Positions 15,934 through 22,718 of a DNA stretch of 64,000 bases are shown in pieces (the stretch's first letter is position 1; every line of letters starts with the position of its first letter). The DNA lies in the NCBI GenBank assembly GCA_009691855.1, contig SIAI01000005.1:62001-126000 (forward strand). Reading direction: 5' to 3'. This DNA comes from Planctomycetota bacterium (GTDB taxonomy: Bacteria > Planctomycetota > UBA1135 > GCA-002686595). The notes beneath the pieces are model-generated. The model was not told the origin of the DNA and ran no database searches. It saw only the letters and a program-made list of their open reading frames with translations. The translations under genes and the position numbers were made by a program.

Positions 15934-18402
15934 TTGAAGCCGCGCTCCCTCCTGCTCGCGCTCACGCTCGCCCTGCTGTCGCTCGCCTGCGGCGCGCCGG
16001 GCGGTGGGCGGCGCTTCGCGACCCTCTCCGAGCACGCACCGCGTGCGCGCGAGTTCGACGTCCTCGCCTACCGCATCGAGCTCGAGCTCCTGCCCGAGAC
16101 GCGCTCGATCCAGGCCTGCTGCCGGGTGCGCCTGCGGGCGCTGGAGCAGGCGCTCGACACCGTGCGCTTGGATCTCGTGGGCCTGGAGGTGCAGGACGCG
16201 CGCGACGAGCGCGGGCGCGTGCTGTCGTTCACGCGCTCGGCGGGCGAGCTCACGCTCGAGCTCGCCGCGCCGCTCGCCGCGCAGGCCGAGACCGAGCTCG
16301 CCATCCGCTACGGCGGCCGACCCGAGCGCGGGCTGTGGTTCGCCGGCCAGCGCGCGGACGGCAGCGGACCGACGCTGGTCTTCAGCCACGGCCAGACCCA
16401 GGGCAGCCGCGGCTGGTTCCCGTGCTTCGACGAGCCGGACGAGCGGGCCACGGCCGAGCTCACGCTGACGATGCCCGCGGCGTGGAGCTCCGTGGCCCCC
16501 GGCGAGCGCAGCGACGTGGTCGAGCAGAACGGGCGGCGCACGGAGACCTGGCGCTGCGATTTTCCGCATCCGTCCTACCTGACCAGCCTGGTGGCGGGGG
16601 AGTTCACGCGCGCGGAGGCGCGCGCGGGCGAGGTGCCGCTGCTCTTCCTGGCCGAACCGCGCTTTGCCGACTGGATCGCGCCGACCTTCGCCGAGAGCGC
16701 CGACATCCTCGACTTCCTGGCCGAATACAGCGGCGTCGCCTACCCGTATCCGAAGTACAGCCAGGCGGCGGTCGACAACTTTCCGTGGGGCGGCATGGAG
16801 AACCTCTCCGCCACCACGCTCACGCCGCTCCTGCTCGGCGACGTCGAGCTGCGCCGCGACCAGGCGCCGTTCTACCTGCTGGCGCACGAGGCGGCGCACC
16901 AGTGGTTCGGCGACTTCTTGACCTGCGCCGACTGGTCGCACCTGTGGCTGAACGAGGGCTTCGCCACCTACTGCACGCTGCTGTACCTCGAGCACTCGCG
17001 CGGCGTGGACGACTTCCGCGCCGAGGTGCGCGAGACCCAGGAGGCCTACCTGAACCAGGACGTCGGCGGCGCACGCCGGCCGACGGTGTGGTCGCGCTGG
17101 AAGGAGCCCGACGACGTGTTCGACACGCGTGCGTACCAGGGCGCGGCAGCGCGGCTGCACCTGTTGCGCTTCGTGCTCGGCGACGAGGGCTTTCAGGCCG
17201 GCGTGCGGCTGTATGTCTCCGAGAACCGCGGCCGCGGCGTCGTCACCGCCGACTTGCAGCGCGCCTTCGAGCGCGCCACGAGCCGTGATCTGGTGCTCTT
17301 CTTCGAGCAGTGGCTGGCGCGGCCGGGCTTCCCCGAGTTCGCGCTGGACTGGAACTGGGACGCGGACGCGCGCGCGGTCGAGCTCAACGTCGAGCAGGTG
17401 CAGGAGCCCGAAGACGGCACGCCGGCGGTGTTCGCGCTGCCGGTCGAGATCGAGCTCGGGACGCGCGCGGGTTCGCGCTTCGTGCGCGTCGAGCTCGACG
17501 AGCGCCGCGAACGCTTCGAGTTCCCCTGCGCCGAGGAGCCGCGTTTCGTGCGCTTCGACGCCCACGGCTGGATCCCGAAGCGCGTCGACGAGGACAAGCC
17601 GCTCGAAGAGTGGCTGGCGATCGCGGAGGCCTGCGAGGACGTCAATGCGCGGCGCGAGTCCGCGCTGGTGCTCGGCAGGGCGGCTTCGGGCGCGCGCGCC
17701 GACGATCCCGAGCGTGAACGCCTGCGTGCGGCGCTGGTGGCGCGCCTGGAGCAGGACGACTCGGCCTGGGTGCGCGCCGACGCGGCCGCGGCCCTCGGCC
17801 TGGCGCGCGGCGACGAGGCGCGCGCGGCCCTGGAGCGCGCGGCGCTCGAGGACGGGGAAGCGCGCGTGCGCAGCGCCGCGCTGTACGCCCTGCGCGCCTT
17901 CGGGCCCGACGAACGGCTGGCGCTGGTGGCCGAGGAGGCCTTCGGCGCTGGCTTCAGCTACCAGACGATGGCCGCCGCGGCGGCCTTGCTGTGCTGCGCT
18001 GCGCCGGCGCGCGGCTTCGACTTCGTGCGCGCGGGGCTGGAGCTCGATTCACCCCACGACGTGCTCGCCGGCCGTTTGTTGCGGCACCTGGCCGAGCTCA
18101 GCGACGCGCGCGTGCCGGCCGAGCTGCGCCGCTGGGCCGCCGATCCCGCGCTCGCGCCCACGGCTCGCGCGGTGGCCGTCGAGTGCCTCGGCGGCTTGAA
18201 TCGCGAACGGCCCGCGACGGGGCGCTTCCTGGTTCCCTTCCTGGACGAGGAATCGTTCCACCTGCGCCTGGCGACGGTGAAGGCGCTGGCGAACTTCGGC
18301 GACGAGGGCGCGCGGCGGGCCCTGGCGGCGTACTATCCGCGCACGCGCACGGCCGCAGAACGCCGCGTGATCGAGGAACTCCTCGAGCGCAGCGCGCGCT
18401 AG
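15934..18402 (+). CDS. M1-family zinc aminopeptidase with C-terminal HEAT-like repeats
   Basis: Start inferred at the TTG at 15934, giving a lipoprotein-type signal (LLLALTLALLSLAC); an ATG farther upstream would give an implausible leader. Of 822 residues, the N-terminal beta-saddle domain ends near 235. The catalytic domain follows, with the exopeptidase motif GGMEN (286-290), zinc motif HEAAHQWFGDF (318-328) and the third ligand in WLNEGFATY (Glu341). From about 560 on the protein has alpha-helical HEAT-like repeats (ALGLARGDEARAALERAAL and similar). It should remove N-terminal residues from peptides in the periplasm or at the outer membrane. The TAG stop is part of the CTAG end of the element that follows. 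Confidence 0.9.
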   Translation: MKPRSLLLALTLALLSLACGAPGGGRRFATLSEHAPRAREFDVLAYRIELELLPETRSIQACCRVRLRALEQALDTVRLDLVGLEVQDARDERGRVLSFTRSAGELTLELAAPLAAQAETELAIRYGGRPERGLWFAGQRADGSGPTLVFSHGQTQGSRGWFPCFDEPDERATAELTLTMPAAWSSVAPGERSDVVEQNGRRTETWRCDFPHPSYLTSLVAGEFTRAEARAGEVPLLFLAEPRFADWIAPTFAESADILDFLAEYSGVAYPYPKYSQAAVDNFPWGGMENLSATTLTPLLLGDVELRRDQAPFYLLAHEAAHQWFGDFLTCADWSHLWLNEGFATYCTLLYLEHSRGVDDFRAEVRETQEAYLNQDVGGARRPTVWSRWKEPDDVFDTRAYQGAAARLHLLRFVLGDEGFQAGVRLYVSENRGRGVVTADLQRAFERATSRDLVLFFEQWLARPGFPEFALDWNWDADARAVELNVEQVQEPEDGTPAVFALPVEIELGTRAGSRFVRVELDERRERFEFPCAEEPRFVRFDAHGWIPKRVDEDKPLEEWLAIAEACEDVNARRESALVLGRAASGARADDPERERLRAALVARLEQDDSAWVRADAAAALGLARGDEARAALERAALEDGEARVRSAALYALRAFGPDERLALVAEEAFGAGFSYQTMAAAAALLCCAAPARGFDFVRAGLELDSPHDVLAGRLLRHLAELSDARVPAELRRWAADPALAPTARAVAVECLGGLNRERPATGRFLVPFLDEESFHLRLATVKALANFGDEGARRALAAYYPRTRTAAERRVIEELLERSAR

Positions 18403-18564
18403 TGTCCTGACCCCGAAGTTCGCATGCACCTTCCGCCCCCCTCCTGCGCCTGGCCGCGTTGCTCCTCCTCGGCGTATCACTCTGGGTACGCGCTCGTCGT
18501 CGCGCCTGGCGAGCCAGAGGATGGTGGCGGAATCTGCCTGCGAACTTCGGGGTCAGGACACTAG
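18399..18564. mobile_element. CTAG-bounded MITE-like element, type 2
   Basis: A 166-bp element with a perfect 26-bp terminal inverted repeat beginning CTAGTGTCCTGACCCCGAAG. The left CTAG contains the TAG stop of the aminopeptidase gene. The right CTAG is 20 bp before the selenoprotein start. The centre contains a core (GTTGC...CTCCTCGGCGTAT...GTACGCGCTCGTCGTCGCGCCT) shared with the elements at 19336 and 19168. It could act as a terminator for the first gene and supply upstream sequence to the second. Confidence 0.87.
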
Positions 18565-18584
18565 ACCGGCCGGCGCGACGAACC

Positions 18585-19169
18585 ATGTGGATCCGCACCA
18601 TCGCGCCCGAGGAAGCCCACGGGCTGGTGAAGAAGATCTACGCCGCCGCCGTGCGGCGCGCGGGCAAGGTGTTCCACATCGTGCGCGCGATGAGCTTGAC
18701 GCCGCCGGTGCAGGAGTCGGCGCTGCAGCTCTACCAGCGCATCATGTTCGGTTCGAGCGCGCTCTCGCGCCGCCAGCGCGAGATGCTGGCGGTGGTGGTG
18801 AGCCGCGCCAACGATTGCCACTACTGAATCTACGCCCACCTGGCCGACCTCCGTGCCGAGGTGGGCGCGATGGACGAGCGCGCGCGCGAGGACTGGCTCG
18901 CGCGCCTGGCGCAGGATTGGCGCACGGCCGAACTCTCGGCCGTGGATGCGGCGCTGTGCGCCTACGCGCAGAAGCTGACGCTGGCGCCGGCGTTGATGCA
19001 GCGCGCGGACCTCGCGCCCTTGCGTGAGCTCGGCCTCGACGACGCGGCCATTCACGATGCGATCCAGGTCATCGGCTACTTCAACTACATCAACCGCGTG
19101 GCCGACGCCGTACACGTCGACCTCGAGCCGGGGATGCCACCCTACCCCGGGTCCCACGGCGAGACATGA
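18585..19169 (+). CDS. AhpD-like (carboxymuconolactone decarboxylase family) peroxidase-related selenoprotein
   Basis: The frame from the ATG at 18585 runs to TGA at 18825-18827 and continues in the same frame to TGA at 19167-19169, giving 194 residues with residue 81 encoded by UGA. Up to it the protein reads ...LSRRQREMLAVVVSRANDCHY, and after it IYAHLADL. AhpD-like peroxidase-related enzymes have a CxxC redox pair exactly here (N-G/D-C-x-Y-C-x-x-H), so UGA replaces the second Cys: Cys78-x-x-Sec81. The remainder (AQDWRTAELSAVDAALCAYA, VIGYFNYINRVADAV) is the normal family C-terminus. A hairpin of bacterial SECIS type follows the UGA, and selA is present at the window start. The protein should reduce hydroperoxides or act as a thiol/selenol oxidoreductase in the cytoplasm. 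Confidence 0.88.
18834..18866 (+). promoter_or_regulatory. Bacterial SECIS element
   Basis: GCCCACCT-GGC, loop CGACCTCCGT, GCC-G-AGGTGGGC: an 8-bp lower stem and 3-bp upper stem with one bulged G. The apical loop starts 17 nt after the UGA and has a G at its second position, both within the known range for bacterial SECIS hairpins recognised by SelB. Confidence 0.8.
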
Positions 19170-19555
19170 GAGCCTGAGCGAGAATCCCGCGCCGCCTGCG
19201 AGCTCAGCCAGACGCGCCGTGGGGCTTCCCTGCTCGGCGATCGGCAGGAGCGCCTCGCTGCGCCTACGGCCCAGCGGGAATCCATGGTTGCGACTCCTCG
19301 GAGTATTCCTGCGCCAATACGCCTCGTCGTCGCGCCTAGTGTCCCTTCCCCGAAGTAGCGCCAACAATCCGCCGCACTGAATCGCCGTTGGCGGCGTTGC
19401 GCCTCCTCCGAGTATTGCAGCGAATACGCGTCGTCGGCGCGCCTTGCCAGCGACGATCCATCACGGTGCCTTGTTGGCGCTACTTCGGGGAAGGAACACT
19501 AGCCACGCCGCGTCTGGCTGGCTCTCGGCTGGCGCGGGATTCTTGCTCAGGCTCT
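19168..19555. mobile_element. Palindromic element with GAGCCTGAGC termini, interrupted by another element
   Basis: Left end GAGAGCCTGAGCGAGAATCC and right end, inverted, AGAGCCTGAGCAAGAATCCC; the terminal inverted repeat extends imperfectly over about 47 bp (to CCAGACGCG). Without the 165-bp insert at 19336-19502 the element would be about 225 bp. Its left end starts within the TGA stop codon of the selenoprotein gene. The termini are the same sequence as the hairpin in the 240-bp repeats at 13985 and 62196. With the insert it fills most of the gap 19170-19629, which has no gene. Confidence 0.8.
19336..19502. mobile_element. CTAG-bounded MITE-like element, type 3 copy A, nested
   Basis: A 167-bp element with a 33-bp terminal inverted repeat (one mismatch) beginning CTAGTGTCCCTTCCCCGAAG, flanked by CTAG on both sides. 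It is inserted in the palindromic element 19168-19555, whose two arms continue on either side. A second copy is cut by the window end at 63929. Confidence 0.88.
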
Positions 19556-19572
19556 AAGACCCCCGAAACGCG

Positions 19573-19606
19573 CGGGCCCCGCCCTCCGCGAGGAAGGCGA
19601 GGCCCG
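19573..19606 (-). terminator. Hairpin after the small Sm-like gene
   Basis: CGGGCC-CGCC on one side and GGCG-GGCCCG on the other, with a 12-bp loop, about 24 bp downstream of the minus-strand gene ending at 19630. Possible terminator; it would face both ways. Confidence 0.45.
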
Positions 19607-19629
19607 TGTACGGTAGCGCTGGGTCGCGG

Positions 19630-19854
19630 CTAGAACTTCAAGTCGCGCAGCTCGTCCACGCGGAAGTCGATCGAGATCTCCTCGTCGACGTTGATCAGAC
19701 GCCCGGTGCCCTTGAACTGGTTGAAGACCAGGGCCCCGCGCATCACGCGTCCATCCTTGAAGTGCACGGTGCACACCTCGGCGGTGCGCGCGCTCAGCAG
19801 CATGTCGTAGATGCGCTCCGGATCGACGCGGTTCTTCTTGGTGCTGGTGGTCAT
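19630..19854 (-). CDS. Small Sm-fold-like protein, 74 residues
   Basis: N-terminal RVDPERIYDMLLSAR helix, then VCTVHFKDGRVMRGALVFNQ, FKGTGRLINVDEE and ISIDFRVDELRDLKF. A helix followed by short strands with DGR-x-x-RG is what an LSm/Hfq-type fold looks like, and the size fits. I do not claim it is Hfq, since the Hfq signature motifs are not present. It could equally be a conserved regulatory barrel of another kind. It starts 18 bp after the stop of the Nudix gene, so the two may be co-transcribed. Confidence 0.6.
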   Translation of the reverse strand: MTTSTKKNRVDPERIYDMLLSARTAEVCTVHFKDGRVMRGALVFNQFKGTGRLINVDEEISIDFRVDELRDLKF

Positions 19855-19872
19855 GTCGAGGTGGGTCGATAC

Positions 19873-20502
19873 TCAGGTGGTGGCGGGGTGTCGTACGAGC
19901 GCGAGCTCGTCGAGGTGAGCGATCAAGGTGGCGGACCAGGTCTCGAAGTTGTCTCCGCGTGCGAGACTCGCGCGCAGCTCCTCGCTTTCGACCATCCGCC
20001 CTTCTAGCACGTCTTCCTCGCGAATGCGTACGGACCCTGTCGCGATCGCGGCGAAGACCAATCCGAGGTGCACGGCACCCACGGGGTTGGAATCATCGTT
20101 GAGGAAACCGGCGAGACGGAGCTCGGGCTCGCCGAGCAGCACGAGTTCTTCGCTCATTTCGCGCCGCGCGGCGTTGCGCACGAGCTCCGCGCCATCGGCG
20201 TGATCGATCGGGTTGATGTGTCCGCCGACGCCGATCGTGAGCTTGTCGAACAGGCGCGCCTCGCCGCCCTTCGCGCGCCGCTTCATCAGCAGGATGCCCT
20301 CCTCGCTCGCGACCACGCAGTAGGGGATGGGCTGCTTCCAGGCCGGCGTGCGCTCGGCGCGCTCGCGCTGCACGAAGAAGCCGTGCTGCCCGAGGCGTTC
20401 CAGCATCTCGCTGGCCTCCGCGCCCGTCCGAAAGGGGTGGAACCCCTGCGGATAGCAGGAAGGGAAGAGCGCCTCGCGGGGCGCGACGAAGACGAATTCC
20501 AT
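19873..20502 (-). CDS. Nudix-family protein
   Basis: Protein of 209 residues. A 65-residue N-terminal region (FVFVAPREALFPSCYPQGFH) precedes the Nudix domain. The Nudix box is GVGGHINPIDHADG...AARREMSEELVL (about 92-123), which keeps the GHIN glycine, REMSEE and a following hydrophobic residue, with a slightly longer spacing than the standard 23-residue box. Such proteins hydrolyse nucleoside diphosphates linked to another group. The substrate is unknown; this N-terminal extension is found in a group of Nudix proteins annotated only as phosphoesterases. A TTGACA/GAGAAT promoter lies about 85-110 bp upstream. Confidence 0.8.
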   Translation of the reverse strand: MEFVFVAPREALFPSCYPQGFHPFRTGAEASEMLERLGQHGFFVQRERAERTPAWKQPIPYCVVASEEGILLMKRRAKGGEARLFDKLTIGVGGHINPIDHADGAELVRNAARREMSEELVLLGEPELRLAGFLNDDSNPVGAVHLGLVFAAIATGSVRIREEDVLEGRMVESEELRASLARGDNFETWSATLIAHLDELALVRHPATT

Positions 20503-20587
20503 GGTGGCTTCAGACCCGGCGCACCCCTATTCGAGGGCGTCCGGACACTCTCAGCGGGCCCCGTGGCCGGCTCAAAACGAGCGGGGC

Positions 20588-20615
20588 ATTCTCGCCGAAG
20601 TCCCCAACCTGTCAA
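20588..20615 (-). promoter_or_regulatory. Probable promoter of the Nudix gene
   Basis: On the minus strand, a perfect TTGACA (20610-20615) and GAGAAT (20588-20593) separated by 16 bp. The transcript would begin near 20581 and have a leader of about 80 nt. The rest of the gap 20503-20714 shows only a weak GTTGGG/CCCAAC hairpin at about 20622-20649. Confidence 0.5.
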
Positions 20616-20714
20616 GGCCTAGTTGGGTCTTGAGGGGAGAGCCCCAACCGGTAGTAGTCGAGCTCGCGACCCACGGTACGCAGGCGTGCCCAGGCGAGCG
20701 TTCGAGGGAGTGCG

Positions 20715-21090
<376 letters not shown>

Positions 21091-21099
21091 GCGCGCACG

Positions 21100-21129
21100 A
21101 GCATAGCGGAAGTCGCGCCGCAGCGTCAG
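21100..21129 (-). promoter_or_regulatory. rnpB promoter
   Basis: CTGACG (21124-21129) and TATGCT (21100-21105), 18 bp apart; the RNA starts about 9 bp after the -10 box. The -35 hexamer includes the ruvX stop codon. Confidence 0.6.
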
Positions 21130-21542
21130 TGGGACGCCAGCCAGTCCTCGAGCAGGACCAGCGCGCTCCAGGCGTCGCGCTCGGCCTTGATGCCCTTGCC
21201 CCGGCGGCCCGCCTCGCGCAGACGCGACTCGGCTTCCTTGGTGGTCAGGCGCTCATCCCACTCGTGCACCTCGAGGTTCGGGAAGCGCGCACGCAGACGC
21301 GCGACGAAGGTCTGCACGACCTCCACGCGCCGTCCGGGGCGGCCGTCCATGTGCAGCGGCAGGCCGACCACGAGCGTGGTCACGTTGCGCTCGGCCAGGA
21401 GCCGTTCGATGTGCGCGAGCAGCGTCTCGGCGTCGCCTTCGTGGCGTAGCACGCCCAGCGGCTCGCAGGCGATGCGCAGCGCGTCCGCCGAGGCGAAGCC
21501 GCACTTCTTGTCGCCGTAGTCGATGGAGAGGACGCCGCCCAT
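21126..21542 (-). CDS. ruvX: YqgF/RuvX-type nuclease (pre-16S rRNA processing)
   Basis: Protein of 138 residues, the usual size. RNase H-like fold: first catalytic Asp in VLSIDYGDKKCGFA (Asp8), the second acidic block in TLVVGLPLHMDG and the last in VHEWDERLTTKEAESRL. This essential protein (YqgF) matures the 5' end of 16S rRNA and was earlier thought to resolve Holliday junctions. The ATG at 21542 lies 8 bp after the manC stop, which suggests one transcript from manC. The stop overlaps the rnpB promoter. Confidence 0.9.
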   Translation of the reverse strand: MGGVLSIDYGDKKCGFASADALRIACEPLGVLRHEGDAETLLAHIERLLAERNVTTLVVGLPLHMDGRPGRRVEVVQTFVARLRARFPNLEVHEWDERLTTKEAESRLREAGRRGKGIKAERDAWSALVLLEDWLASH

Positions 21543-21550
21543 GCGCGCGC

Positions 21551-22627
21551 TCAGAGGTAGCGCTCGCCATCGCGTGCCAGGCGCTCGACGATGCGCTTCA
21601 CGTCCTGGGCGCGCTCGCGCGGACACACCAGCGTGGCGTTGCCGGCGCGCACGACCACCAGGTCCTTCACACCCACCAGGGCGATGATCTCGTCGCCCTC
21701 GGCGTAGGCCAGGCACCCGCTGGAGTCCTCGGCGATCAGGCGCGCGTCCTGGGCCAGCACGGGGAAGTTGCCGTCCGGATCGCGAGGGTGGAGCTCGGGC
21801 AAGGCGGCCCACGAGCCCACGTCGCTCCAGGAGTAGTCGATGGGCAGCATGCGCACGTTGGCGGCCTTCTCCAGCACGGCCACGTCGATGGCCACGCTGG
21901 GCAGCTCGGGATAGACGCGGGCGAGCGCTTCGCCTGCGCGCACGCGGGCGAAGCCTTGCGCGATCTGCGGCGCGTGCGCGCGCAACGCGGCCTGGATCGC
22001 GCTCGTGCGCCACACGAACATGCCCGAGTTCCAGAAGTGGCGCCCGCTGGCCAGGAACTCCTCGGCGCGCGCGCGCGGCGGCTTCTCGACGAAGCGCGCC
22101 ACCGCGTGCACCGGGATCGCGCCGCGCTTCTCCGTCTGTGCGCCGGCCTCGATGTACCCGTAGCCGGTCGCCGGGTGGTCGGGCTTCACGCCGAAGATCA
22201 CCAGCGCGTCCGCGGCCGCCGCCTCCTCGGCCGCGGCCACGAGCGTGGCCTGGAAGGCCGAGGTCGGATGGATGACGTGGTCCGAGGGCAGCACGACCTG
22301 CACCGCGTCGCGCGCGCGCTTGGCGACTTCCTCGGCCGCGAAGGCCACGCACGGCGCCGTGTTGCGCGCCGCGGGCTCGGCCAGGATGTTGGCGCGCGGG
22401 AGCTCCGGCAGCGCGGCGCGCACGAGCTCCGTCTGGCTCTCGGCCGTGACCACCAGGATGCGCTCCCAGGGCACGAGCCCCGCCAGCCGCGCGCAGGTCT
22501 CGGCGATCATCGGCCGTCCGCCCCACACGGGCAGGAACTGCTTCGGTCGCGCGCGCCGGCTGGCGGGCCAGAAGCGCGTGCCGGAACCGCCGGCCATCAC
22601 CACCGCGTAGAGCTCGGGACGGGTCAT
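21551..22627 (-). CDS. manC: Mannose-1-phosphate guanylyltransferase
   Basis: Protein of 358 residues that makes GDP-mannose from mannose 1-phosphate and GTP for polysaccharide synthesis. The nucleotidyltransferase signature is VMAGGSGTRFWPASRRARPK (about 9-28), followed by EPAARNTAP, VLPSDHVI, FVEKP and WNSGMFVWR, which bind nucleotide and metal. It ends with a short left-handed helix region and lacks the phosphomannose isomerase domain of bifunctional enzymes, as expected from its length. It is separated by 91 bp from the AsmA-like gene upstream. Confidence 0.92.
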   Translation of the reverse strand: MTRPELYAVVMAGGSGTRFWPASRRARPKQFLPVWGGRPMIAETCARLAGLVPWERILVVTAESQTELVRAALPELPRANILAEPAARNTAPCVAFAAEEVAKRARDAVQVVLPSDHVIHPTSAFQATLVAAAEEAAAADALVIFGVKPDHPATGYGYIEAGAQTEKRGAIPVHAVARFVEKPPRARAEEFLASGRHFWNSGMFVWRTSAIQAALRAHAPQIAQGFARVRAGEALARVYPELPSVAIDVAVLEKAANVRMLPIDYSWSDVGSWAALPELHPRDPDGNFPVLAQDARLIAEDSSGCLAYAEGDEIIALVGVKDLVVVRAGNATLVCPRERAQDVKRIVERLARDGERYL

Positions 22628-22718
22628 GGCCGCAGTCTCGGGATTCGCGCCTCGCGCCTCAACCGTTCTGCGCGAAGAGTGCGCTGGATCGCGTCCGTCC
22701 GTGGCCCGTCTGCCACGC

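Noticed and set aside
14221-17565. 1114-residue minus-strand frame
   Set aside because: Only its last 277 residues (from 15054) are real, the DUF1080 protein. The rest is antisense to the aminopeptidase gene.
18459-18827. A complete short gene ending at TGA 18825-18827
   Set aside because: It starts inside a palindromic element, and its family continues in the same frame after the TGA. A frameshift or sequencing stop is less likely than selenocysteine, since the frame is unbroken and the TGA replaces a Cys.
19630-19854. Hfq
   Set aside because: Size and strand pattern fit an Sm fold, but the characteristic Hfq sequence motifs are not visible.
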